Positions 11,127 to 19,915 of a stretch of 23,894 nucleotides of DNA are shown one piece after another. Source of the stretch: a virus. The DNA lies in the IMG/VR virus record IMGVR_UViG_3300033148_004038, positions 1 to 23,894 of that record; one strand, 5' to 3'. The position numbers were made by a program, and so were the translations under genes. Each line of letters opens with the position of its first letter. Positions within the stretch are counted from its first letter, which is position 1. The notes below the pieces were generated by a model. The model saw only the letters and a list, made by a program, of their open reading frames with translations, did not search any database and was not told the origin of the DNA.

Positions 11127-11666
11127 ATGGGAAGACCACTAAACAAAAGATATTTTGGTAGCACAGCAGATGGCACCGAAATCGAAGTAAGCTACTGGGA
11201 CGGCGCTCCAACAGTTGGCTATATCGTTAAACAAATGGGTTCTAAAAAGTTCCGCGTTACTACCGATGGTGTTAACACGTTTGTATGTTTTCTAAAAGAT
11301 GATGGCGCACCAGCAGTAGACGGCGATATGACAATCACTGTAACTGATGATGCAGGCACTCCACAGTTAGTCAGCAAAATTGCAGCACATAAAGTAACAC
11401 TTGCAACCGGCGAAGTTGTTGGTTGGACATTTACTGCAAATGTTGCGGATGATGATCGCGGTACAATTGAAGAATCAGCTGGCTTTGTAAGCGGCGATCC
11501 TATTAGTGTTGTTGACGCAGTTAATGGTACGTTATACATTATTGTTGAACCAGGCGACACTGTCTTTACAGGCTTCGGCGCAGCTGATAGCAATGCAGGT
11601 ACTACTTTTACTATGGCTAATAGCCCAGGTACTGGTACAGGCACCGTTGCAGAGTACACAGCGTAA
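11127..11666 (+). CDS. Predicted virion structural protein
   Basis: This gene encodes 179 residues from the ATG at 11127, with an AGGAG ribosome binding site ten bases before; the frame is open from 11067 but that part lacks one. It begins MGRPLNKRYFG, a start I recall from hypothetical structural proteins of marine T4-like phages. The C-terminus has G-D-T-V-F-T-G-F-G-A-A and P-G-T-G-T-G-T-V-A, echoing the G-T-T-D-F-T-x-I-G and G-A-G-T-G-T-G-T-A modules of the fibre at 13871. It is therefore probably a tail or fibre-associated protein. A terminator follows 27 bases after the stop. Confidence 0.7.
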   Translation: MGRPLNKRYFGSTADGTEIEVSYWDGAPTVGYIVKQMGSKKFRVTTDGVNTFVCFLKDDGAPAVDGDMTITVTDDAGTPQLVSKIAAHKVTLATGEVVGWTFTANVADDDRGTIEESAGFVSGDPISVVDAVNGTLYIIVEPGDTVFTGFGAADSNAGTTFTMANSPGTGTGTVAEYTA

Positions 11667-11692
11667 CTTAATTTTTAATTAAATTATTATCG

Positions 11693-11729
11693 AACCTCTT
11701 GTGTGATAATTACATGCAAGAGGTTTTTT
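11693..11729 (+). terminator. Rho-independent terminator
   Basis: A 9-bp stem (AACCTCTTG / CAAGAGGTT) with a 15-base loop, followed by a T-run. It is the first terminator seen downstream of the small-gene array and may end its transcripts as well as those of 11127-11666. Confidence 0.88.
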
Positions 11730-11753
11730 AATGAATTGTGAATTCTTAATTCA

Positions 11754-11761
11754 CATAAATA
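11754..11761 (+). promoter_or_regulatory. T4-type late promoter
   Basis: CATAAATA lies 23 bases before the start at 11785 and just after a terminator. It has one mismatch to TATAAATA. Confidence 0.6.
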
Positions 11762-11784
11762 ACGTATAACTGGAGCACTAAAGA

Positions 11785-12450
11785 ATGAGTCTAAACAAAC
11801 GAATCAAAGGCGATTACACTATTGAATCTATTGATTCTGGTAACAAAATCATTATGCACCAAGCCGGTGGTATTACTATTGCTGGTGACTTAACAGTAAC
11901 AGGCACATCAACAGCAGTAGAATCAGTTGATACAACAATTACAGATAACACACTTACTTTAAATGCAGGTGAATCTGGCCCAGGTGTATCACTAGGTACA
12001 GCAGGTATAGAAGTTGATCGTGGTGATGGTGTTACTGCAGGTGAAGAAACAGTTGGTATTAGATATAACGAAACTACTGATATTTGGGAAGCAACCGATA
12101 ATGGCACTGCATATTATCCACTAGATTCAGGGCTAGGCACTGGCATCGATAATGTTGTAGAAGATTTAACACCACAACTTGGCGGCGCACTAGACGTTAA
12201 CGGACAATCAATTGTAAGTGTGAGCAATGGCGATATTGTATTAGCAGCTAACGGAACTGGTGCAGTACAACTTGATTCAGACTTAATGCTTAAAGAACAA
12301 GCAGGCGACGAAACACCACTTGCAAGTTATAATAAACTTTATGCAAAAGCAGTTGGCGCCGGCGGTTCAGGTTTGTATTTCTCAAATCTGTCCGAAACAG
12401 ACGAATTAGTTTCAAAGAAGAAAGCCATTGTATATGGCATAATATTTTAA
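11785..12450 (+). CDS. Tail-fibre or virion structural protein
   Basis: This gene encodes 221 residues. The N-terminus, with G-D-L-T-V-T-G-T-S and T-I-T-D-N-T-L-T-L-N-A-G-E, matches the start of the fibre at 13871 (S-G-N-L-T-V-N-G-T and S-I-E-D-P-I-I-R-L). A G-I-R-Y-N-E-T-T-D-I-W-E segment follows. The end, GLYFSNLSETDELVSKKK, is of a kind I recall in marine phage structural proteins. It opens the fibre cluster behind a late promoter and has an ACTGGAG ribosome binding site. A role in fibre assembly or attachment is inferred from the shared modules. Confidence 0.7.
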   Translation: MSLNKRIKGDYTIESIDSGNKIIMHQAGGITIAGDLTVTGTSTAVESVDTTITDNTLTLNAGESGPGVSLGTAGIEVDRGDGVTAGEETVGIRYNETTDIWEATDNGTAYYPLDSGLGTGIDNVVEDLTPQLGGALDVNGQSIVSVSNGDIVLAANGTGAVQLDSDLMLKEQAGDETPLASYNKLYAKAVGAGGSGLYFSNLSETDELVSKKKAIVYGIIF

Positions 12451-12464
12451 AAGGTTAATAATAA

Positions 12465-12776
12465 ATGGCAATTTCAACAGTAGATGTAGCAGTAGTACAA
12501 ACTATAACTTATACGAGCAGTGGCGATACCGCTGTAACATTTATGTCGCTATGCAATCATGGCGGCGCGCCTGTAGTTTGCGACATACATATTATTCCTA
12601 ATGGGGATACAGCAGATACTGGTAACCTGCTAATAAAAGATCTTGAAATTATCGCAGGTGACACCTATATTTTATATCAAGGTGGTGAAAAACTACTATT
12701 TGCAACAGGCGATTTTGTTTCGGTAATATCAGATATAGCAACGGTTACGGCGATAACAAGTAACGTAGGAATTTAA
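12465..12776 (+). CDS. Small virion protein
   Basis: This 103-residue protein is beta-rich throughout: T-Y-T-S-S-G-D-T-A-V-T-F-M, V-C-D-I-H-I-I-P-N-G-D-T-A-D, and L-E-I-I-A-G-D-T-Y-I-L. The same plan (strand, cysteine-asparagine turn, I-P-x-G, A-G-D-T) occurs in small structural proteins of other marine phages as I recall. It has an AAGG ribosome binding site and ends just before the next ATG. The job is probably as a tail or baseplate accessory protein. Confidence 0.62.
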   Translation: MAISTVDVAVVQTITYTSSGDTAVTFMSLCNHGGAPVVCDIHIIPNGDTADTGNLLIKDLEIIAGDTYILYQGGEKLLFATGDFVSVISDIATVTAITSNVGI

Positions 12777-12777
12777 G

Positions 12778-13200
12778 ATGGGATACTTCATTAAGAAGGA
12801 TAAGCACGGTAGCGAAGGCTTTGTATTGCCGTCAGGCACAACTGCCCAACGCCCTGTTACCCCACTCGCAGCGACATTAAGATATAATACATCAACTGAC
12901 AGCCTAGAATATTATAATGCGGCATTGTCCGCATTTGTAGACTTAACAATCTCCGGTGATGTAACTGCGGTTGTTGACGAGATAGCTACTGCGGCAGCAA
13001 CATTAGCATATACGATGTCTGTTACAGAAACTGATCCAAAAAATATAATAGTTTTTATACAAGGTGTTTATCAAACACCAACAATAGCATACTCGGTATC
13101 AGGAACAACCATTACATTTGTGAATCAGCCACCAACTGGCGGTAGTGAAACTATTGTAATCGTTCATGGCGCATTTGGAACAAACGTTCCGACGCAATAA
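12778..13200 (+). CDS. Fibre-associated structural protein
   Basis: This gene encodes 140 residues. Its N-terminal half has L-P-S-G-T-T-A-Q-R-P, then R-Y-N-T-S-T-D-S-L-E-Y-Y-N, which matches P-S-G-T-T-A-E-R-P and R-Y-N-S-T-I-N-E-Y-E-Y-F in the large fibre. Its C-terminal half, IIVFIQGVYQTPTIAYSVSG, is a module of about 50 residues also found at the ends of the next gene and in the large fibre. The start follows the previous stop by one base. It is likely a small fibre component built from shared modules. Confidence 0.68.
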   Translation: MGYFIKKDKHGSEGFVLPSGTTAQRPVTPLAATLRYNTSTDSLEYYNAALSAFVDLTISGDVTAVVDEIATAAATLAYTMSVTETDPKNIIVFIQGVYQTPTIAYSVSGTTITFVNQPPTGGSETIVIVHGAFGTNVPTQ

Positions 13201-13213
13201 AGGATAAAATGTA

Positions 13214-13789
13214 ATGGCGGTTACCTTATTAAGCGGCGGGATGCTACAAGCTGATTTGATACGCGGCGAAGATCTTAGCATTGAATCCAATTTAATATAT
13301 TTTGATGTTACAAATAATCGAATTGGTGTAAACCAAGCGATCCCAGCAACCGATTTTGATGTTAATGGCGACATCAAGTCAACTACAGCAACCGTAGGCG
13401 ACATTGCATTATTTAATACTACATTAAATGCGACGGTCGGCAACTTAACACTTACTTCAACAGCAGGCAACATATCGGTCAGCAATAAAAGAATCCTATT
13501 GTGTGCAGATCCTGTCGGTGTATTAGACGTTGTTAACTTGCAAACCCTTACCGCAGCGGTAGGTAGTGGCGAAGTTACACCCGTGTCACAACAAATTATT
13601 CCAGACGGTATAACTGCTATCTTTACGCTAAATAAAGTTGCAACAACAGATTCCATCCTAGTTATTGTTAATGGTCTCGTTCAAGATCCAGCTGTAGGAG
13701 CAGCATATACAGTGAGCGGCACAACCTTAACACTAGCAGAAATTCCAATAGTTTCTGATACTATTTCAGTCAGATTCCTTTCAAATTAA
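13214..13789 (+). CDS. Fibre-associated structural protein
   Basis: This gene encodes 191 residues. The N-terminal part, S-N-L-I-Y-F-D-V-T-N-N-R-I-G-V-N and F-D-V-N-G-D-I, is the kind of fibre shaft unit seen in the large fibre. The C-terminal part, ILVIVNGLVQDP and YTVSGTTLTLAEIP, is the shared module with N-G-V/L-x-Q and V-S-G-T-T. An AAAGGAT ribosome binding site precedes the ATG. It ends 81 bases before the large fibre and behind no terminator of its own. Confidence 0.68.
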   Translation: MAVTLLSGGMLQADLIRGEDLSIESNLIYFDVTNNRIGVNQAIPATDFDVNGDIKSTTATVGDIALFNTTLNATVGNLTLTSTAGNISVSNKRILLCADPVGVLDVVNLQTLTAAVGSGEVTPVSQQIIPDGITAIFTLNKVATTDSILVIVNGLVQDPAVGAAYTVSGTTLTLAEIPIVSDTISVRFLSN

Positions 13790-13833
13790 TCATCCCAACA
13801 TTATGTACGCATAGTCGAATTCTGACTAAAATA

Positions 13834-13841
13834 TATAAATA
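13834..13841 (+). promoter_or_regulatory. T4-type late promoter for the large fibre
   Basis: An exact TATAAATA lies 29 bases before the fibre start at 13871. An AGGAG ribosome binding site follows at 13856-13860. Confidence 0.8.
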
Positions 13842-13870
13842 CGTGTAAAGCTAACAGGAGCTCTTAAGAC

Positions 13871-16800
13871 ATGGCTATTACACGAATTAAAAATAATCAG
13901 ATTACTGATACAACTATTACCGGCGCAAAGATTGTCAGTAATACGATTACCGCGGGATTGATAGAAAACGATTTAACTTATGGATCGAACCTAACAGTTT
14001 CGGGTAACTTAACAGTTAATGGTACAACACACACCATTAACACAACTAACACATCAATTGAAGATCCAATCATCAGACTAGCTTCACAAGCAAGTGGCGC
14101 TGGTACGGTTGATATTGGTTTCTTAGGCGAACGTGGCACTGACACTAATATTGCATTTGTGTGGGACGAAAGCGCCGACGCATTTGTAGCTGGTTTTACT
14201 AATGACGCAGACTCAAGCACTACAGTAACATTTACAGCTAAGGCAGATTTACAAGTTGCCGGACTTACAACAACTGGTACAACAACACTTGCTTCGTTAA
14301 GTGTTACGCCAGGCGCAACCAACCTAGTCGTACTTAATGCCACAGGTCTAGCAAGTTTAGATGGCGGCATTGACGTAGACGGAGTGTTTACTGTAGCAGA
14401 TGGCACAGGTAATATTAGCACATCGGGTACACTTGGTGCAGGCAATACAACAGTTGGCACACTTGATGCAACCGGCTTAGCATCACTAGATGGTGGTATT
14501 GATGTAGACGGCATATTTACAGTAGGAGATGGTACTGGTAACGTAAGTACAACAGGCACACTTGGTGCTGGAAATACAATAATTACAGGCACACTTGATG
14601 CAACCGCACTAGCAAGTTTAGATGGTGGTATTGATGTTGATGGCGTATTTACAGTAGCAGACGCCACTGGTAATATTGACACAACTGGTACACTTGATGT
14701 AGATGGTATATCAACCTTAGGCGTAATTAACGCAACCGGCTTAGCATCACTAGATGGTGGTATTGATGTAGACGGCATATTTACAGTAGGAGATGGTACT
14801 GGTAACATTTCAACCACAGGTACTTTAGGTGCAGGTGCATCAACACTAAGTTCAGCAACAATTTCGAACTTAACAGATAATCGCATTATTATTGCTGGCA
14901 CAGCCGGCGTCTTAGAAGATGACGGAAACTTAACATTCGACGGTACAACTTTTGAAGTTGGTACATCATTTGATGTTATATCAGCAAGTGGTAACACTGC
15001 AATTGGCGGTACATTAGATGTAACCGGCCTAGCATCACTAGATGGTGGTATTGACGTAGATGCAGCATTTACTGTAGCAGATACAACTGGTAATATTGCA
15101 ACCACAGGTAACTTAGATGTAATAACTGGTGTTACTACATTATCAAATCTTGTTATTGCTGAAGAAACAACCACAGCAGGTTCATTTGCGGTAAGCACAA
15201 CCTATGAAATCGTTACAGCAGGCACAACAGACTTTACGTTAATTGGCTCTGCGAACAGCGATGTTGGCACAATCTTTACAGCATCTGGTGCAGGTACAGG
15301 CACAGGTACTGCTAAATTAGCTTCAGTTATAGACGCAGGAGCAAACAGAATTACTGATGTTGCAGACCCAACGTTGGCACAAGATGCAGCTACTATGAAT
15401 TATGTTGATACTAACCTTGCTCTACTAGCATTTGATATGACGGATGGATCAAACACTGAAGAAATCGCAGGTGGCGCAACTATAACATTTAACGGCACTG
15501 CAAACGAAATTACAACATTAGTTTCAGCTACAGATACATTAACAATTGGTTTACCAAATGATGTTACAATTGGTAACAACTTAACTGTTACAGGTAATAT
15601 GGGCGCAGCAACAATAGGCGTATCGGGCATCTCAACAATGGGCGTTATTAATGCTTCGGGACTTGCTTCACTAGATGGTGGTATTGATGTAGATGGTGCG
15701 TTTACTGTAGCAGATGGTAGTGGTAACGTAAGTACAACAGGTACATTTAATGCAGACGGTCTTTCAACACTAGGTGCTATTACAATTGATGCCACAAGCA
15801 CACTTAACATGGGCGGTAATGTACTTACTAATGCTGGAGATGGTGTTGCTAATACTGACTTAGTTACTAAACAACAATTAGATGCAGCTCAAGCTGGTAT
15901 CTTAGTTAAAGAACAATGTAACGTTGCTACAGACGCCGCACTTCCAGCAGTAACCGCAGCAGGCGCAGGCGTTGGTAAAACTTTAACAGCAGACGCAGTA
16001 GGCATTTTGACTGTCGACGGTGTTGCAACGGTATTAAATGATCGTATCTTAATCAAAGATCAAGTTAACCAAGTAGATAATGGTATTTACGATGTTACAA
16101 CCGAAGGTACAGCAGGTGTTGCATTTATACTTACTCGTGCTACTGATTACGATGGTAACCCATCAGCAGAAGTACAAGAAGGTACATTCACATTCATTGA
16201 AAACGGTACTGCTAATGTTAAATCGGGTTGGGTATTGTTAGACGATGCTAACTTTACAGCAGGCGTTGCAAATGTCGACACCGCGCTAAATGAATTAGTA
16301 TTTGCACAGTTCCAGGGCTTGCCAGCTTACACTGGCGGCACAAACATTGATATTAGTGGACAGTCAATTAGTGTTTCACCACAAGGCGCAGCAAGTGGCT
16401 TAGATGCTGATTTACTTGACGCACAACACGGTGCATATTACTTAGACCACACTAACTTTACTAACGTTCCAGACCCAGTTATTACATTAGACGGCGACGC
16501 ATCCGGATCTGTTACATTAACAAATTTAACAAGTGGTACATTAACCGTTACAGTAGCAGATGACAGTCACAATCACATTATAGCTAACGTAGACGGTTTA
16601 CAAACTGCATTAGATGGTAAGTTAAATGATACTTCAGATACAGTAACTGGCACATTAACAATCGATACAGGCGGTACCATACTTTGGGCAACTGCTCCGA
16701 CAGCTGGTAGTCATTTGACAAATAGAGATTATGTTGATGGTTTATATAATACAGGTTGGGATTTATTTGATGGTACAACCACACAAACAATTGCAGGCGG

Positions 16801-18676
16801 CAACACATTAACAATTAACGGTACAACAAATGAAGTTGAAGCCGTAGTTACAGCTACAGATACATTAACAATTGGTTTACCAAATGATGTTACTATTGCA
16901 GCTTCATTAACAGTTACAACTGGTTTAGCAGCAAATGGTGGTATTACAGTAGATTCTACTGCATTTATTGTAGCAGATAGCACAGGTAATGTTACTACAG
17001 CTGGTACATTAGATGTAGCAGGTGTTGCATCACTAGATGGTGGTATTGACGTAGATGGCGCATTTACAGTAACAGATGGCACTGGTGCTATTGCAACCAC
17101 AGGTACATTAACTGTAACAAGTGATACTACTACATTATCACACCTTGTTATTACTGAAGAGAACTTGGCAGCCACAGCACTTAGCGCAGCAACTTCATAT
17201 GAAATTGTTACAATTGGTACAACTGACTTTACTGCAATTGGTGCAGCATCGAATACAGTTGGACTTATCTTTACAGCATCTGGTGCAGGTACAGGCACAG
17301 GTACTGCTAAACTAGCTTCAACAATTGATGCAGGCGATAACCGAATTGCTAACGTTACAGATCCAGTACTTGATCAAGACGCAGCAACTAAACTTTATGT
17401 TGATAGCGCATCGGCAGCTGGTTGGACAATAGATGATGGTAGTACTTCACAGGTTATTGAAGGTGGTGGTACATTAACAATTAATGGTACAACAAACGAA
17501 ATTGACGCAGTAGTTACAGCTACCGATACATTAACAATTGGTTTACCAAATGATGTTACTATTGCTGGTATATTAACAGTAAGCGGACAAGCAAACATTG
17601 ATAACGTTACTATTAACGGTAACGATATTACTGCAACGTCAGGTGAACTTACTATTAATGAAGCCGGCGCAGATATTAACTTCCGCGTTGAAGGCGATAC
17701 AGATACTAACTTATTGTTTATTGATGCAGGTACTGACAGTGTTAACATTGGTACAGCAACAGCACAAACTGATGTTAAATTCCAAATTGGAACTACAGAT
17801 TCGATGATTGCGCCAAGCGGTACTACTGCTGAACGTCCATCTGTTGGTATTGGTGGCATGTTCCGTTATAACTCAACCATTAACGAATATGAATACTTTG
17901 ATGGTACTAGTTGGAAGAGCTTTGGTGAAGAGTTTACAGTTATTGCGAGTGAAACTTTTGTAGGAACAGGCGCACAAACGGTTTACACATTAGGAACTAC
18001 TCAAACAACTGCTTCATGTATCGTTAGCATTAACGGTGTTATTCAAATTCCAACTACGGCATACGCTGTTTCAGGAACAACATTAACATTTACTGAAGCA
18101 CCAGCTAACACTGATGATATTGAAGTACGTGAAATAACAACAACCACTTCAATTGTTGAAGTAACAAACGGTAACAGCAGCTTGTTATCAGTTGGTTCAA
18201 CTTTTGATCTAACAGGCAGCATTGTTCCTACAGTTAACAACACATATGACTTAGGTTCAGGTTCAAACAAGATGGCTACAGTATATGCAACTACATTCAG
18301 CGGTGAGGCTACATCAGCTCAGTACGCTGATTTGGCAGAGAACTATACAGCAGACACAGAAATTGCACCGGGCACAGTAGTATGTTTTGGTGGTACTGCT
18401 GAAGTTACTACATGTAACACAGACGCTGATACAAGGGTGGCAGGCATTGTTTCAACTAACCCAGCTTACTTAATGAACAGCGAGCTAGATGGTGTTGCAG
18501 TAGCGTTACGTGGACGAGTACCATGTAAGGTAAGTGGCAGCATTAAGAAGGGTGACATGTTAGTAAGTGATGGAAATGGCGGAGCGCGAGCAGAAGCTAA
18601 TCCAGTACTTGGTTCAGTACTTGCTAAGGCCTTAGAAGATTCAGAAGGCGATGCAGTTATTGAAGTAGTAGTTTAA
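13871..18676 (+). CDS. Large repeat-rich tail fibre protein (1601 residues)
   Basis: The N-terminal domain has a D-P-I-I-R-L and G-F-L-G-E-R-G-T segment. A shaft of repeated units follows: LASLDGGIDVDG...FTVADGTGN occurs seven times, four of them in tandem from about residue 157 at 129-132 bp spacing, the others at about 385, 597 and 1052. T-I-G-L-P-N-D-V-T-I occurs three times within larger repeats. Residues 675-815 hold the common fibre unit D-R-I-L-I-K-D-Q-V...N-G-I-Y-D-V. Near the end are the shared N-G-V-I-Q and V-S-G-T-T-L module and a C-terminal domain (A-Q-Y-A-D-L-A-E-N-Y...P-G-T-V-V-C-F-G-G) shared with the next gene. It probably binds the host surface. The C-terminal domain may be a folding or self-cleaving chaperone, which is inference. 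Confidence 0.85.
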   Translation: MAITRIKNNQITDTTITGAKIVSNTITAGLIENDLTYGSNLTVSGNLTVNGTTHTINTTNTSIEDPIIRLASQASGAGTVDIGFLGERGTDTNIAFVWDESADAFVAGFTNDADSSTTVTFTAKADLQVAGLTTTGTTTLASLSVTPGATNLVVLNATGLASLDGGIDVDGVFTVADGTGNISTSGTLGAGNTTVGTLDATGLASLDGGIDVDGIFTVGDGTGNVSTTGTLGAGNTIITGTLDATALASLDGGIDVDGVFTVADATGNIDTTGTLDVDGISTLGVINATGLASLDGGIDVDGIFTVGDGTGNISTTGTLGAGASTLSSATISNLTDNRIIIAGTAGVLEDDGNLTFDGTTFEVGTSFDVISASGNTAIGGTLDVTGLASLDGGIDVDAAFTVADTTGNIATTGNLDVITGVTTLSNLVIAEETTTAGSFAVSTTYEIVTAGTTDFTLIGSANSDVGTIFTASGAGTGTGTAKLASVIDAGANRITDVADPTLAQDAATMNYVDTNLALLAFDMTDGSNTEEIAGGATITFNGTANEITTLVSATDTLTIGLPNDVTIGNNLTVTGNMGAATIGVSGISTMGVINASGLASLDGGIDVDGAFTVADGSGNVSTTGTFNADGLSTLGAITIDATSTLNMGGNVLTNAGDGVANTDLVTKQQLDAAQAGILVKEQCNVATDAALPAVTAAGAGVGKTLTADAVGILTVDGVATVLNDRILIKDQVNQVDNGIYDVTTEGTAGVAFILTRATDYDGNPSAEVQEGTFTFIENGTANVKSGWVLLDDANFTAGVANVDTALNELVFAQFQGLPAYTGGTNIDISGQSISVSPQGAASGLDADLLDAQHGAYYLDHTNFTNVPDPVITLDGDASGSVTLTNLTSGTLTVTVADDSHNHIIANVDGLQTALDGKLNDTSDTVTGTLTIDTGGTILWATAPTAGSHLTNRDYVDGLYNTGWDLFDGTTTQTIAGGNTLTINGTTNEVEAVVTATDTLTIGLPNDVTIAASLTVTTGLAANGGITVDSTAFIVADSTGNVTTAGTLDVAGVASLDGGIDVDGAFTVTDGTGAIATTGTLTVTSDTTTLSHLVITEENLAATALSAATSYEIVTIGTTDFTAIGAASNTVGLIFTASGAGTGTGTAKLASTIDAGDNRIANVTDPVLDQDAATKLYVDSASAAGWTIDDGSTSQVIEGGGTLTINGTTNEIDAVVTATDTLTIGLPNDVTIAGILTVSGQANIDNVTINGNDITATSGELTINEAGADINFRVEGDTDTNLLFIDAGTDSVNIGTATAQTDVKFQIGTTDSMIAPSGTTAERPSVGIGGMFRYNSTINEYEYFDGTSWKSFGEEFTVIASETFVGTGAQTVYTLGTTQTTASCIVSINGVIQIPTTAYAVSGTTLTFTEAPANTDDIEVREITTTTSIVEVTNGNSSLLSVGSTFDLTGSIVPTVNNTYDLGSGSNKMATVYATTFSGEATSAQYADLAENYTADTEIAPGTVVCFGGTAEVTTCNTDADTRVAGIVSTNPAYLMNSELDGVAVALRGRVPCKVSGSIKKGDMLVSDGNGGARAEANPVLGSVLAKALEDSEGDAVIEVVV
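14345..14866 (+). repeat. Four tandem fibre-shaft repeats (129-132 bp period)
   Basis: Unit starts are near 14345, 14474, 14606 and 14738. The DNA of copies 2 and 4 is nearly identical over about 75 bases, so conversion or recent duplication is likely. Further single copies lie near 15020, 15655 and 17022. Confidence 0.85.
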
Positions 18677-18695
18677 GCTAACAATAGCAACTAAC

Positions 18696-18723
18696 AAAGA
18701 AAGGGCTCCGGCCCTTTCTTTTT
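18696..18723 (+). terminator. Rho-independent terminator after the large fibre
   Basis: An 11-bp stem (AAAGAAAGGGC / GCCCTTTCTTT) closes a TCCG loop and ends in Ts, 20 bases after the fibre stop. Confidence 0.92.
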
Positions 18724-18725
18724 GA

Positions 18726-18733
18726 AATAAATA
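18726..18733 (+). promoter_or_regulatory. T4-type late promoter
   Basis: AATAAATA, one mismatch to TATAAATA, directly after the terminator and 24 bases before the start at 18757. An AAAAGGA ribosome binding site follows. Confidence 0.55.
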
Positions 18734-18756
18734 AAGCATACAAAAGGAATTTAGAC

Positions 18757-19914
18757 ATGCCATTAACTAGACCAAAGATGCACCAAATTGTTACTTCGAC
18801 ATTCGAGGTAAACGATCCAATACTATATCTTAATGCCGACCACAGTGGGGCCAATGCAAATGATCTAGGTATTATTATTAACCGAGGAACTTCGGGCGAT
18901 AACGTAGGGATCATGTGGGATAGATCAGCCCAGGCATTTGCACTAGTAACAACTACAGCAGACGGTGACTCAACAGGTGATTTAACCTTTTCTGCTTATG
19001 CTGATTTACAATGTCGCCAATTAGAATTACAGAACTTTGCATTTCCACTAGCAGACGGCGACGCCGACCAGGTGTTAGCTACTAACGGATCTGGTGTATT
19101 AAGTTGGGTGACTAAACAATCCACCGGAGCACAGATATTAGCTTCTTTAAAGACGGTTGATGTTGATGGCACCGCTGGCGTTAACGCAGGTACCTTGGCC
19201 AGCCAGCTACCTTCTGCAAGTGCAGGAAATAGTACAATAGTGCAACGTCACGCATCGGGTTACATATATGCTAATTACTTCAACACCACCCCGAATGATA
19301 TTACTGATGGGGCTATAACTAAAGTTCTAGCGGAATCTGGTGGCGATGGTTTCATGCGCCATGCTAGTGCATCTGTAATGCGAACCTTCTTAAACGTTGA
19401 AGACGGCGCTACAGCAAGCGGTGCACCAACTGGCAGCATTATACCAGCAGTTAACAACACGTCTACAATTGGCAACGGGTCGTTTAAATATCTTGGCATG
19501 TATGCAACGACTTTCTACGGTCAAAGTACTTCAGCACAATACGCTGATGTCGCGGAAATCTACGAAGCAGACAAAGCAATCGAACCTGGCACTGTAGTAT
19601 GTTTTGGGGGCGATGCAGAAGTTACCACCCAAGAAGAAGATCACAGTACTAATATTGTGGGCATTGTTTCCACCAATCCAGCTTACTTAATGAATAGTGG
19701 ATGTAAAGGCGAGTACGTCGTGGCTATCGCGCTACTAGGGCGCGTACCGTGCGCTGTAATCGGTTCTGTGTTAAAGGGCGACTTGTTGGTTTCGGCAGGT
19801 AACGGCGCAGCAAGGTCCGAGTCTAATCCAAAATTGGCGTCTATTATAGGCAGGGCTGTTGAATCGTTTGTTGGAGATCACGGTGTAATTGAAGTGCTAG
19901 TAGGGCGAGTTTAA
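18757..19914 (+). CDS. Short tail fibre with the same end domains as the large fibre
   Basis: This gene encodes 385 residues. The N-terminal part, with D-P-I-L-Y-L-N, N-R-G-T, M-W-D-R-S-A-Q-A-F and A-D-L-Q, matches the large fibre's N-terminal domain. The middle, with L-A-T-N-G-S-G-V-L-S-W, is unlike the shaft repeats. The last 150 residues (I-I-P-A-V-N-N-T, A-Q-Y-A-D-V-A-E-I-Y, P-G-T-V-V-C-F-G-G, G-I-V-S-T-N-P-A-Y-L-M-N) match the large fibre's C-terminal domain closely. It thus looks like a long/short fibre pair from gene duplication. Only two bases separate it from the next start. Confidence 0.8.
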   Translation: MPLTRPKMHQIVTSTFEVNDPILYLNADHSGANANDLGIIINRGTSGDNVGIMWDRSAQAFALVTTTADGDSTGDLTFSAYADLQCRQLELQNFAFPLADGDADQVLATNGSGVLSWVTKQSTGAQILASLKTVDVDGTAGVNAGTLASQLPSASAGNSTIVQRHASGYIYANYFNTTPNDITDGAITKVLAESGGDGFMRHASASVMRTFLNVEDGATASGAPTGSIIPAVNNTSTIGNGSFKYLGMYATTFYGQSTSAQYADVAEIYEADKAIEPGTVVCFGGDAEVTTQEEDHSTNIVGIVSTNPAYLMNSGCKGEYVVAIALLGRVPCAVIGSVLKGDLLVSAGNGAARSESNPKLASIIGRAVESFVGDHGVIEVLVGRV

Positions 19915-19915
19915 T

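Noticed and set aside
11219-11659. 146-codon open frame on the minus strand
   Set aside because: It is antisense to a well-supported plus-strand gene with AGGAG and a late promoter; its composition is that of a shadow frame.
13978-15198. 406-codon open frame on the minus strand inside the large fibre gene
   Set aside because: It is the mirror of the repetitive fibre sequence; it has no ribosome binding site, and the plus frame has clear repeats and a late promoter. The same holds for minus frames at 15400-15810, 16729-17298 and 17395-17859.
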